Shown: positions 53,698-61,802, counted from the first letter of the stretch. The stretch: DNA of 64,000 nt from Bradyrhizobium elkanii WSM2783 (GCF_000472865.1 NZ_AXAP01000013.1:97111-161110), one strand, 5' to 3'. Notes: generated by a model from the sequence alone, not told the origin. Program-made: numbers and translations.

Positions 53698-55086
53698 ATG
53701 TCCCAGCACCGCCTTGTGGTTTCGCTTCTTGCCGGATTGCTTTCGACGGCCTCCCTTTCCGCCTCCAGCGCCATTGCCCAGACCACGGTCACCTCGGAAC
53801 GCCCTGCGAGCTTCACGCTGAACAACGGCCTGCAGGTGGTGGTGATCCCCGATCACCGCACTCCGGTCGTGACGCAGATGATGTGGTACAGGGTCGGTTC
53901 CGCCGACGAGACGCCCGGCAAATCGGGATTGGCGCATTTCCTCGAGCACCTGATGTTCAAGGGAACCGCCAAGCATCCGGCCGGCGAATTCTCCCAGACG
54001 GTGCTGCGGGTCGGCGGCAATGAGAACGCCTTCACCTCCACCGACTACACCGGCTATTTCCAGCGCGTGCCGCGCGAGCAGCTCGGCAAGATGATGGAAT
54101 TCGAGGCCGACCGGATGACCGGCCTGATCCTGCAGGACGAGAACGTGCTGCCGGAGCGCGATGTTGTGCTGGAAGAATACAACATGCGCGTCGCCAACAA
54201 TCCGGATGCGCGGCTCACCGAGCAGATCATGGCGGCGCTCTATCTCAACCATCCCTATGGCCGTCCGGTGATCGGCTGGCACCAGGAAATCGAAAAGCTC
54301 GACCGCGAGGACGCGCTCGCCTTCTACAAGCGCTTCTATGCGCCCAACAACGCGATCCTGATCATCGCCGGCGACGTCGACGCGAGCGAGATCCGCCCGA
54401 TGGTGGAGAAGAATTTCGCCGACATTCCTGCGCAACCCTCGATCCCCGCAAAACGGCTGCGTCCGCAGGAACCGACGGCGGTCTCGCCGCGCACGGTGAC
54501 GCTGGCCGATCCACGCGTCGAGCAGCCGACCATGCGCCGCTATTACCTCGTCCCGTCGGCCGCCACGGCGGCGGTGGGCGAAAGCCCCGCGCTCGACGTG
54601 CTCGCGCAACTGATGGGCGGCGGCGCCAATTCCTACCTCTACCGCTCGCTGGTGATCGACCGTCAGCTCGCGATCTCGACCGGCGCCAATTACCAGGGCA
54701 CCGCGCTCGACCCCTCGCAGTTCATCATCGCCGCAACACCGAAGCCTGGCGTCGAGTTCGCGCAGATCGAGGACGCCATCGATAAGGTCATTGCCGATAT
54801 CGCGCAGAACCCGCCGCGCGCCGAGGACCTCGAGCGCGTGAAGACCCAGTTGATCGCGGAATCGATCTACGCGCAGGATAACCAGGCGACGCTGGCACGC
54901 TGGTATGGCGGCGCGCTCACCACGGGTTTGAGCGTCGACGATATCAGGAGCTGGCCCGAGCGCATCCGCGCCGTCACCGCCGAACAGGTCCGCGAAGCCG
55001 CGCAAAACTGGCTCGACAAGAAGCGTTCCGTGACCGGTTACTTGATCAAGGATACTGCGCCCAAACGCGAGGAGAAGCGCTCGTGA
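53698..55086 (+). CDS. M16 family zinc metallopeptidase (catalytic partner)
   Basis: 462 residues. Signal peptide ~4-24 (LVVSLLAGLLSTASLSASSA). The inverted zinc motif HxxEH is present (GLAHFLEHLMFKGTAKHPAG), and the glutamate ligand lies downstream near VLEEYNMRVANNP. Two M16 domain halves follow. Processing-peptidase or pitrilysin relatives degrade peptides in the periplasm. The second, motif-less M16 gene overlaps it by four bases (GTGA), so the two probably form a heterodimer. Confidence 0.93.
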   Translation: MSQHRLVVSLLAGLLSTASLSASSAIAQTTVTSERPASFTLNNGLQVVVIPDHRTPVVTQMMWYRVGSADETPGKSGLAHFLEHLMFKGTAKHPAGEFSQTVLRVGGNENAFTSTDYTGYFQRVPREQLGKMMEFEADRMTGLILQDENVLPERDVVLEEYNMRVANNPDARLTEQIMAALYLNHPYGRPVIGWHQEIEKLDREDALAFYKRFYAPNNAILIIAGDVDASEIRPMVEKNFADIPAQPSIPAKRLRPQEPTAVSPRTVTLADPRVEQPTMRRYYLVPSAATAAVGESPALDVLAQLMGGGANSYLYRSLVIDRQLAISTGANYQGTALDPSQFIIAATPKPGVEFAQIEDAIDKVIADIAQNPPRAEDLERVKTQLIAESIYAQDNQATLARWYGGALTTGLSVDDIRSWPERIRAVTAEQVREAAQNWLDKKRSVTGYLIKDTAPKREEKRS

Positions 55087-56510
55087 CTTATTCTCTCACT
55101 CGGCGTTCGGTCCTCGTCGGCGGCAGCGCGCTCGCGTTGACGACGATGCTCGCATCGCGCCCGTCGCAGGCCGCAACCAAAATCCAGCGTCTTGTATCGC
55201 CTGGCGGCATCGAGGCCTGGTTCGTGCAGGATTCGACCGTGCCGCTGATCGCGATGGAATATGCCTTCGGCGGCGGCGCCAGCCAGGATCCCGCCGCCAA
55301 GCCCGGCATCGGCAATCTGGTCGGCGACCTGCTCGACGAAGGTTCCGGCGATCTCGATTCCAAGACCTTCCACGAGCGGCTCGATCGCCGCGCCATCGAA
55401 TTGAGCTTTTCCTCGCAGCGCGACAATTTCCGCGGCTCGCTGCGCATGCTCAAGGACAACAAGGACGAGGCCTTCGACCTCTTGCGCACCGCGCTGACCT
55501 CGCCGCGCTTCGAGCCGAGCGATGTCGAGCGCATCCGCGCGCAGGTGCTGTCCAACCTGCGCAGAGAATCCACCAACCCGAGTTCGCTTGCAGGCCGCAA
55601 GTTCCTCGAAGTCGCGTTCGGCGACCATCCCTACGGCCGGGGAGCCCAGGGCACGCTCGAGAGCGTGCCGACGATCGAGATCGCCGAGCTCAAGGACTAT
55701 GTCCGCCGCGTCCTCGCCAAGGACACGCTCAAGGTCGCCGTGGTCGGCGATGTCGATCCGGACACGCTCGGCAAATTGCTCGACAAGTCCTTTGGCGGGC
55801 TGCCGGCCAAGGCCACGCTCACGCCGGTCGCCGACATCGTCGCCGCCAAGCCGCCGCAGCGCACCCTCATTCCGCTCGACGTGCCGCAAACGGTCGTGAC
55901 CTTCGGCGGCCCCGGCATCCGCCGCCACGAACCGGACTTCATGCCGGGCTACGTCGTCAACCACATCCTCGGCGGCGGCGGATTGTCCTCGCGGCTTTAC
56001 CGCGAAGTGCGCGAGAAGCGTGGGCTGGCTTATTCCGTCTATGGAGCGCTGGTCTGGATGGAGCACTCCTCGCTGTTCATCGGCAATACCGGCACCCGCG
56101 CCGATCGCGCCGGCGAGACGGTGGACGCGATCGAGAAGGAAGTCCGCCGCATGGCCGAGGAGGGCCCGACCCAGAAGGAGCTCGACGAAGCCAAGTCGTA
56201 TTTGAAGGGTTCGCAGATGCTGGCGCTCGATACCTCCTCGAAGCTCGCGCAGGCGATGCTGCAGTATCAGACCGACAAGCTGCCGATCGACTACATCGAG
56301 AAGCGCAACGCCATCGTCGACGCGGTGACGCTGGACGACGCCAGGAAGGTGTCGCAGCGGCTCTGGGGCCAGGGCCTGCTCACGGTCGTCGTCGGCCGCA
56401 CCCCGCAGGCCGCGGCCCAACCGGCCAGCGCGCCATCAGCCGCAACGCCGCCGGCCGCCAGCCCACCTGCCGCCGCGCCGTCAGCCGCCAAGCCATCCGC
56501 GCCGAACTAG
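55083..56510 (+). CDS. M16 family peptidase-like protein (non-catalytic partner)
   Basis: 475 residues from a GTG overlapping the previous stop. N-terminal twin-arginine-like segment LTRRSVLVGGSALALTTMLA suggests Tat or Sec export. Where the zinc motif should be, the sequence reads GIGNLVGDLLDEGSGDL, without HxxEH; the C-terminal half has the substrate-binding GGGGLSSRLYREVREKRGLA of M16 beta-type subunits. So it most likely supports the catalytic subunit encoded upstream. The last ~45 residues are a Pro/Ala-rich tail. Confidence 0.92.
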   Translation: MTYSLTRRSVLVGGSALALTTMLASRPSQAATKIQRLVSPGGIEAWFVQDSTVPLIAMEYAFGGGASQDPAAKPGIGNLVGDLLDEGSGDLDSKTFHERLDRRAIELSFSSQRDNFRGSLRMLKDNKDEAFDLLRTALTSPRFEPSDVERIRAQVLSNLRRESTNPSSLAGRKFLEVAFGDHPYGRGAQGTLESVPTIEIAELKDYVRRVLAKDTLKVAVVGDVDPDTLGKLLDKSFGGLPAKATLTPVADIVAAKPPQRTLIPLDVPQTVVTFGGPGIRRHEPDFMPGYVVNHILGGGGLSSRLYREVREKRGLAYSVYGALVWMEHSSLFIGNTGTRADRAGETVDAIEKEVRRMAEEGPTQKELDEAKSYLKGSQMLALDTSSKLAQAMLQYQTDKLPIDYIEKRNAIVDAVTLDDARKVSQRLWGQGLLTVVVGRTPQAAAQPASAPSAATPPAASPPAAAPSAAKPSAPN

Positions 56511-56537
56511 GTGCTTTAGGCCGCGAGCTATGCTGGC

Positions 56538-56648
56538 TGCCCCTCATGGTGAGGAGCCGCACAGCGGCGTCTCGAACCATGAGGCCCCGATCTCGCCCGC
56601 GGCCATTTTTCGAGACGCGGCCTAGCGGCCGTTCCTCAGGATGAGGGT
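56538..56648. repeat. palindromic repeat, family G
   Basis: CCCTCATGGTGAGGAGCCGC...GTCTCGAACCATGAGG on the left, TTTTCGAGACGCGGCC...CCTCAGGATGAGGG on the right. Behind the M16 pair. Confidence 0.7.
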
Positions 56649-56752
56649 CTCTGGTTGCGGAGGCTGAAGACCCGCGGCGGCTCCGCAGGCGCACGTGTCT
56701 CACAAACCCGCTATGGTACGACCGACGATTCTACTCCGCCACCGGTGATGCC

Positions 56753-57172
56753 ATGCTGCGGGTTGCCCGCGACCTCTTCATTGACGAGAACGATATCGAG
56801 ATCGGTTTCGTGCGCGCCTCGGGTCCGGGCGGGCAGAACGTCAACAAGCTCGCGACTGCGGCGCAGCTACGCCTCGACACGCACAAGATCGCGCTCGCCG
56901 AGGATGTCCGGGCGCGGCTGGTCCGATTGGCCGGCCAGCGCATGACCAAGGACGGTGTGATCGTGATCCACGCCCAGCGCTTCCGCACCCAGGAGCGCAA
57001 TCGCGCCGACGCGATCGAGCGCCTGCTCGAGTTGCTCCGCGAAGCCATGGTTCGGCCAACCCCGCGCCGACCGACCAAGCCGACGCTCGGCTCCAAGCAG
57101 CGGCGCCTGGAAGGCAAGAAACGCCGCGGCGACATCAAGGCACGGCGCGGCGCAAGAGGGTTTGAGGATTGA
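56753..57172 (+). CDS. arfB: alternative ribosome-rescue peptidyl-tRNA hydrolase ArfB
   Basis: 139 residues. Frees ribosomes stalled without a stop codon by hydrolysing peptidyl-tRNA. The GGQ motif is in VRASGPGGQNVNKLATAAQL, and the C-terminal tail that enters the mRNA channel is Lys/Arg-rich (SKQRRLEGKKRRGDIKARRG), as in E. coli YaeJ (140 residues). A start at 56753 gives the family N-terminus directly. No operon partner. Confidence 0.95.
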   Translation: MLRVARDLFIDENDIEIGFVRASGPGGQNVNKLATAAQLRLDTHKIALAEDVRARLVRLAGQRMTKDGVIVIHAQRFRTQERNRADAIERLLELLREAMVRPTPRRPTKPTLGSKQRRLEGKKRRGDIKARRGARGFED

Positions 57173-57197
57173 TGTCAAGAACGCGCGGATGCTGCGC

Positions 57198-57368
57198 TCC
57201 CTCTCCCGCTTGCGGGAGAGGGTTGGGGTGAGGGTGTCTCCGCACTGGGACTCCCCGAGTGGAGAGAGCCCCCACCCGGCGCTTCGCCATAGCCGAAGCT
57301 TCGCTTCCGCGTTCTTAAGAACGGCCGCCGAAGGCGGCCTATGCCTCCCCCCGCAAGCGGAGAGATGA
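57198..57368. repeat. intergenic mosaic repeat, family C
   Basis: CTCCCTCTCCCGCTTGCGGGAGAGGGTTGGGGTGAGGG at the left end and CCTCCCCCCGCAAGCGGAGAG at the right, with a middle rich in small inverted repeats such as GCCGAAGCTTCGC. Confidence 0.75.
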
Positions 57369-57372
57369 AGGT

Positions 57373-57464
57373 TGTAGCCCGGGTTGAGCGGGACGCGTAA
57401 CCCGGGACGCCTGTGTCCGCCTTGCGAGCGGCCCCGGGTTACGCTGGCGCTTCACCCGGGCTAC
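57373..57464. repeat. palindromic repeat, family H
   Basis: GTAGCCCGGGTTGAGCGGGA...CGTAACCCGGGAC and GCCCCGGGTTACGCTGGCGC...ACCCGGGCTAC. Copy at 61374-61468. Together with the family C element it fills 57173-57475. Confidence 0.8.
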
Positions 57465-57475
57465 CACATCACGCG

Positions 57476-57775
57476 CTAGTAGCGCTTGCTGCCGGGAGCA
57501 GCCGGCTCCGTTGCCGTGCCTTTGTGCGCTCCAGATCCGGCGCCTGCACCCACCGTGCCCTTGGCGCCGGCCTTCGCGCCGGCCTTTCCGGTCGGAGCGG
57601 CCGTCTGCGCGTTCATCTCCTCATCGCCGCTGCCCGTCATCCCACCCGGCGCCGCGCCCCTTTCCTGCGCGCCGCCGCGGATCGTGCCGCCGGTGGCAGC
57701 ACCTTGCGCAAGGACAGGGCCGACAAGTGCGGCCGAGAGGGCAAGCGCAATCACAGAGGTTTTCGCTAGCTTCAT
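57476..57775 (-). CDS. small secreted low-complexity protein
   Basis: 99 residues. Signal peptide MKLAKTSVIALALSAALVGP with cleavage after LAQ. The mature protein is Gly/Ala/Lys-rich and probably disordered (GAQERGAAPGGMTGSGDEEM, then GKAGAKAGAKGTVGAGAGSG), ending in GSKRY. ATG 57775 is preceded by AGGAGC at a good distance; a reading from 57889 has no such site. No family known to me. Divergent from the cytochrome c gene at 58093. Confidence 0.6.
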   Translation of the reverse strand: MKLAKTSVIALALSAALVGPVLAQGAATGGTIRGGAQERGAAPGGMTGSGDEEMNAQTAAPTGKAGAKAGAKGTVGAGAGSGAHKGTATEPAAPGSKRY

Positions 57776-58092
57776 CCATTGCTCCTGGATTTTGTTCGTG
57801 CGGGAAGGTTCGGCGGTTCCATACGCCGCCTGCTGCGCCGGTCTCCCCTTCACGCGGATTGAACGTCTCGCAAACGACGCGTGCGCCATGCAATCTGCGT
57901 CGTGTGGAGATCGTGCAGGGATTTCGGGGCAATTTCGCGAAATTGCGCTTCACATATGCGGCGGCGTGAAGCGATCTGACCGGCACGATTTTCCTAGCCG
58001 CAGGTCATCGACGCGTTTTGTTCTGCGGTGAAACAGCCCGCTACTACCACCGCCTTTCGTGCGCGACCTAGAGTTACCGCGTACAGGCGGTG
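57776..58092. other. divergent promoter region with perfect palindrome
   Basis: 317 bases without a gene. Contains the 18-bp palindrome at 57929-57946; no repeat family element. It should hold the promoters of the secreted protein (minus) and the cytochrome/GMC cluster (plus). Confidence 0.5.
57929..57946. promoter_or_regulatory. 18-bp perfect palindrome, candidate operator
   Basis: GCAATTTCGCGAAATTGC reads the same on both strands. It lies 153 bases before the secreted protein start and 146 bases before the cytochrome c start. Perfect dyads of this size are typical binding sites of homodimeric repressors. Not part of any repeat family I see in the window. Confidence 0.5.
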
Positions 58093-58497
58093 ATGTGGAT
58101 GAGAAGGCTACGCGCAACGGCAGCAATCGGGCTTGGATGTTGCAGTGCGTTGCTCGCGACGATCGCGGCTGCGCAGATGCCATTGCCTGCCGCCAAGCCG
58201 CCCGATGGTGCTGCGCTGTTCAAGCAGCAATGCGGGACCTGCCACACCACGAACCTGTCCGATCCGGTCCGCCAAGGCCCGCCTCTGTTCAAGATCGTCG
58301 GCCGCCCCGCGGGCAAGGCCGAGGGCTTTCACTATTCGTCCGGCTTCGCGCAAGCCGATTTCGTCTGGGACGACGCCAGGCTCGACGCCTGGCTCACCAA
58401 CCCGCAGGCGATGATCCCCGGCTCCATCATGGCCTATCGCCAGGCCAAACCGGAGACCCGCGCCGCTATCATCGCCTATCTGAAGGAGCTCAACTGA
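58093..58497 (+). CDS. mono-haem c-type cytochrome
   Basis: 134 residues. Signal peptide ~5-29 (LRATAAIGLGCCSALLATIA, end AAAQ). One haem site CGTCH in FKQQCGTCHTTNLSDP and a Met ligand probably in MIPGSIMAYRQ; the size and layout match small class I cytochromes c of mitochondrial c550 type. Periplasmic electron carrier. Starts possible at GTG 58090, ATG 58093 and ATG 58099. Its TGA touches the ATG of the following VOC gene, and the GMC dehydrogenase genes come next, so it is a likely electron acceptor. Confidence 0.9.
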   Translation: MWMRRLRATAAIGLGCCSALLATIAAAQMPLPAAKPPDGAALFKQQCGTCHTTNLSDPVRQGPPLFKIVGRPAGKAEGFHYSSGFAQADFVWDDARLDAWLTNPQAMIPGSIMAYRQAKPETRAAIIAYLKELN

Positions 58498-58893
58498 ATG
58501 GCAAAACCCGTTCACTCGATGATCCGCGTGCTCGACGAGGCGAAGTCGCTCGATTTCTACGCGCGCGCCTTCGGCCTTAAGGTCGCCGATCATCTCACGT
58601 TCGACGATTTCGCGCTGATCTACCTGCGCCACCCGTCCTCCCCCTTCGAGGTCGAGCTGACCGTCAATTTCGACCGCAAGGAGCCCTATACGCTCGGCGA
58701 CGGCTACGGCCATCTCGCTGTGATCGTCGACGATGTCGATGCCGAGCATGCGCGGTTCGAGCGGGAGAAGCTCGCGCCGGGACCGCTGCGCGATTTCAAG
58801 CATGACGGCAAGACGCTGGCGCGCTTCTTCTTCGTCGCCGATCCCGATGGCTACAAGATCGAGGTGATCCAGCGCGGCGGCCGGTTTGGCTAG
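58498..58893 (+). CDS. VOC family protein, glyoxalase I-like
   Basis: 131 residues with two beta-alpha-beta-beta-beta modules: VHSMIRVLDEAKSLDFYARA, then YGHLAVIVDDVDAEHARFER and FFFVADPDGYKIEVIQR. The metal-binding pattern (His near the start, Glu in FEVELTVNF, His in YGHLAV, Glu in YKIEVI) fits lactoylglutathione lyase, which detoxifies methylglyoxal; other VOC activities are possible. Starts immediately after the cytochrome c stop, so it is co-transcribed. It may clear a reactive aldehyde formed by nearby oxidation. Confidence 0.87.
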   Translation: MAKPVHSMIRVLDEAKSLDFYARAFGLKVADHLTFDDFALIYLRHPSSPFEVELTVNFDRKEPYTLGDGYGHLAVIVDDVDAEHARFEREKLAPGPLRDFKHDGKTLARFFFVADPDGYKIEVIQRGGRFG

Positions 58894-58959
58894 AGCGCTA
58901 GCCGGGACGAAGAAATAACAAGCAATCAACAAAGACAAAACATTCCACGGAGGAAAGCC

Positions 58960-59508
58960 ATGAGAGAAGTCGATCGTCGAAGCAAATATGATCGCCGCGT
59001 CTTCCTGAAGGGCGCGGCGACGGCGGTACCGACCGTCGCCATTGCCACCAGCGCGGGACTGACCATCAGCGATGCCTGGGCCGATGACGCCACCACGCTG
59101 ACGCCGGCGACCTTGAAGACACTGGTGAAGATGGCGCGCGACATCTATCCGCACGACTTCCTGGGTGACAGCTATTACATCATCGCGATCAAGCCGTGGG
59201 ACGGCAAGGCGGCCAAGGATCCCGCGATCAAGTCGCTGATCAACGAGGGAGTCGTCAGACTGGACCAGGAGGCCAACGACCGCCACAAGGTCCCCTACGT
59301 CCAGGTGCCCTGGGAAGCTGACCGCGTGGTGCTGTTGCAAGGGATCGAGCAAAGCGCATTCTTCCAGAAGATCCGTGGCGATCTCGTCGTCTCCCTCTAC
59401 AACCAGAAAGAGGTCTGGCCGAAGTTCGGCTATGAGGGCTCGTCCGCCGAGCATGGCGGCTACCTCAAGCGGGGCTTCGCCGACATCGACTGGCTCCCGA
59501 AAGCTTAG
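58960..59508 (+). CDS. Tat-exported small subunit of GMC dehydrogenase (gluconate 2-dehydrogenase subunit 3-like)
   Basis: 182 residues. Twin-arginine signal in YDRRVFLKGAATAVPTVAIA, cleavage near DAWADD. The mature part LTPATLKTLVKMARDIYPHD is the typical opening of the gluconate 2-dehydrogenase subunit 3 family, which acts as the Tat-carrying chaperone partner of GMC flavoproteins lacking their own signal. The next gene is such a GMC protein. GGAGG stands 6 bases before the ATG at 58960. A family E repeat follows its stop at once. Confidence 0.88.
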   Translation: MREVDRRSKYDRRVFLKGAATAVPTVAIATSAGLTISDAWADDATTLTPATLKTLVKMARDIYPHDFLGDSYYIIAIKPWDGKAAKDPAIKSLINEGVVRLDQEANDRHKVPYVQVPWEADRVVLLQGIEQSAFFQKIRGDLVVSLYNQKEVWPKFGYEGSSAEHGGYLKRGFADIDWLPKA

Positions 59509-59585
59509 AGCATGATCCGGAAAAGTGGGTACCGGTTTTCCCTGCGACAAACGCGAAGCGTTTGCGCGGAGATCATGCTCAAAAC
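59508..59585. repeat. palindromic repeat, family E, inside the dehydrogenase operon
   Basis: GAGCATGATCCGGAAAAGTG...ACGCGAAGCGT...GATCATGCTC. It overlaps the stop codon of the small subunit gene and ends 25 bases before the GMC start. Confidence 0.8.
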
Positions 59586-59609
59586 AAAGTAACGCTCTGG
59601 GAGGACACA

Positions 59610-61178
59610 ATGGCAAAATTCGATCTCAATGACAGTGGCGTGGTGGTGATCGTGGGCTCCGGCGCGGGCGGTGGAACGCTCGGCAATGAGCTGGCGCAGA
59701 AGGGCGTGAAGGTCGTCATCCTCGAAGCCGGACCGCGCATCGAGAACCAGGACTTCATCAACGACGAGTGGGACAGCTTTGCGCAGCTCGCCTGGTCGGA
59801 CATGCGCACGACGTCGGGAAGCTGGCGCGTTGCCAAGGACTTTCCGAACCTGCCGGCGTGGATCGTGAAGGCGGTGGGCGGCTCGACCACGCACTGGGCC
59901 GGCGCCTCTCTCCGTTTCGACGAGCACGAATTCAAGGTCAAGAGCACCTATGGCGGCATCCCCGGCGCCAATCTGCTGGACTGGCCGATCACGCTCGCCG
60001 AGATGGAGCCGTATTACGCCAAGGCCGAGAACAAGATGGGCGTGACGCGGACCAACGGCATTCCGGGCCTGCCCGGCAACAACAATTTCAAGGTGCTGGA
60101 GGCCGGCGCCAGGAAGCTCGGCTACAAGACCGTGCACACCGGCAACATGGCGATCAACAGCGAACCGCGTGACGGCCGCGGCTCCTGCCAGCAGATCGGC
60201 TTCTGCTTCCAGGGCTGCAAGTCGGGCGCGAAATGGTCGACGCTCTACACCGAAATCCCGAAGGGCGAAGCCACCGGCAATCTCGAAGTGCGCCCGGGCA
60301 GCATGGTGATCAAGATCGAGCACGATCAATCCGGCAAGGTGACCGGCGTGGTCTATGCCGACGAAAGCGGCGCGATGCAGCGCCAGAAGGCCCGCGTGGT
60401 CGCGGTCGCCGGCAATTCGATCGAGAGCCCGCGGCTGCTGCTCAACAGCGCATCGAACATGTTCCCGGATGGGCTCGCCAACTCGTCCGGCCAGGTCGGC
60501 CGCAACTACATGCGGCACATGACTGGCAGCGTGTATGCGACCTTCGAGAAATCGGTGCACATGTATCGCGGCACCACGATGGCCGGCATCATCCGCGACG
60601 AGGCCAAGAACGATCCCTCACGCGGCTTCGTCGGCGGCTACGAGATGGAGACGCTGTCGCTCGGCCTGCCATTCATGGCTGCCTTCCTCAGTCCCGGCGC
60701 ATGGGGACGCCCGTTCACCAGTGCGATGGAAGGCTATCCGCGGATGGCCGGCATGTGGCTGGTCGGCGAGGACATGGCGCAGGAGACCAACCGTGTCACG
60801 CTTGATCCCAAGGCGAAGGACAAGTTCGGCATGCCGGTCGCGAGCGTGCATTTCGATGATCATCCGAACGATCTCGCGATGCGCGCCCATGCCTACAAGC
60901 AGGGCGCCGCGGTCTACGAGGCGGTCGGCGCCACCGTCACCTATCCGACGCCGCCCTACCCGAGCACGCACAATCTCGGCACCAACCGGATGAGCGAGAA
61001 GGCGAAAGATGGCGTGGTGAACAAATACGGCCAGACCCACGACATCAAGAACCTGTTCATCTCGGATGGCAGCCAGTTCACGAGCGGGGCAGCCTGCAAT
61101 CCGACCCTGACGATCGTGTCGCTAGCGATCCGGCAGGCGGACCACATCGCCGGCGCGATGCAGCGGAAGGAGATTTAG
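59610..61178 (+). CDS. GMC family FAD-dependent oxidoreductase
   Basis: 522 residues. FAD-binding VVIVGSGAGGGTLGNELAQK at the N-terminus; ILEAGPRIENQ and VGGSTTHWAG follow. Active-site His and Asn are in STHNLGTNRM and ACNPTLTIVS. The C-x5-C-x3-C cluster in GSCQQIGFCFQGCKSGAKWS matches the spacing of the 3Fe-4S ligands in FAD-dependent glucose dehydrogenase of Burkholderia. No signal of its own, so it should be exported with the Tat subunit encoded upstream. Substrate is a sugar, sugar acid or alcohol, not further predictable. GGAGG before the ATG at 59610. Confidence 0.93.
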   Translation: MAKFDLNDSGVVVIVGSGAGGGTLGNELAQKGVKVVILEAGPRIENQDFINDEWDSFAQLAWSDMRTTSGSWRVAKDFPNLPAWIVKAVGGSTTHWAGASLRFDEHEFKVKSTYGGIPGANLLDWPITLAEMEPYYAKAENKMGVTRTNGIPGLPGNNNFKVLEAGARKLGYKTVHTGNMAINSEPRDGRGSCQQIGFCFQGCKSGAKWSTLYTEIPKGEATGNLEVRPGSMVIKIEHDQSGKVTGVVYADESGAMQRQKARVVAVAGNSIESPRLLLNSASNMFPDGLANSSGQVGRNYMRHMTGSVYATFEKSVHMYRGTTMAGIIRDEAKNDPSRGFVGGYEMETLSLGLPFMAAFLSPGAWGRPFTSAMEGYPRMAGMWLVGEDMAQETNRVTLDPKAKDKFGMPVASVHFDDHPNDLAMRAHAYKQGAAVYEAVGATVTYPTPPYPSTHNLGTNRMSEKAKDGVVNKYGQTHDIKNLFISDGSQFTSGAACNPTLTIVSLAIRQADHIAGAMQRKEI

Positions 61179-61196
61179 GCTGATGTCGCGGGGACT

Positions 61197-61360
61197 CCCC
61201 GCACTCGAACAGCGTGACTCGCGGAGGCAACCCCCACCCCAACCCTCCCCCTTTCAGGGGGAGGGAGAAGGCGCCTTCTTCACCTCCCCTTGAAAAGGGG
61301 AGGTCGGCTTGCGCAACGCGCAAGCCGGGTGGGGATCAGCTGTCTCCACACGCGCACCTG
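61197..61360. repeat. intergenic mosaic repeat, family D (modules in swapped order)
   Basis: The CCTCCCCCTTTCAGGGGGAGG hairpin comes first and the CCTCCCCTTGAAAAGGGGAGG hairpin with GGCTTGCGC/GCGCAAGCC second, the reverse of the order at 3327-3475. Confidence 0.75.
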
Positions 61361-61373
61361 CACCCGCAGCGCC

Positions 61374-61468
61374 GTAGCCCGCGTGGAGCGCCGGCGTAAC
61401 CCGGGACCGTCGGTAGATGTTGATGCAGGCGTCCCGGGTGGCGCGTTCCGCTCCACCCGGGCTACGAG
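61374..61468. repeat. palindromic repeat, family H
   Basis: GTAGCCCGCGTGGAGCGCCG...GTAACCCGGGAC and GTCCCGGGTGGCGC...CTCCACCCGGGCTAC. With the family D element it fills the gap behind the GMC gene (61179-61490). Confidence 0.75.
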
Positions 61469-61490
61469 GCTACGAGGTTTGCGAGGGAAC

Positions 61491-61802
61491 CTACTCCGCC
61501 GCGTCGAGAATGGCGGGCCTGTCGCGCAACTCGGGCGAGGCTGCGCTCTTGGAGCGATAGATCAGGCAGGAACAGCGCAGCAGCGAGGCGAAATTACTGA
61601 CCTCGCCGTGATGGTCGAGCACCTCGTTGTGCAGCGTGGTGAGGAATTTCGCCAGGCTCATCCCCTCCTTCGCCGCGATCTCCTCAAGCGTGTCCCAGAA
61701 TGCCAGTTCCAGCCGGATCGAGGTGCAATGGCCGCCAAGTCGCAGCGATCTGGTCTGCGATTCGTAATCGCGTTGCGGCTGATGGGCGAACAAATGGCAC
61801 AT
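61491..61802 (-). CDS. ribbon-helix-helix domain protein (RHH_4-like)
   Basis: 103 residues. The middle part, SLRLGGHCTSIRLELAFWDT followed by LEEIAAKEGMSLAKFLTTLH, is a ribbon-helix-helix fold: a beta strand, then two helices; this fits the RHH_4 family. Such proteins dimerise and bind DNA through the paired strands. Whether this subfamily binds DNA is not certain. GGAGG stands before the ATG at 61802. Its target is unknown; it reads away from mutL. Confidence 0.78.
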   Translation of the reverse strand: MCHLFAHQPQRDYESQTRSLRLGGHCTSIRLELAFWDTLEEIAAKEGMSLAKFLTTLHNEVLDHHGEVSNFASLLRCSCLIYRSKSAASPELRDRPAILDAAE

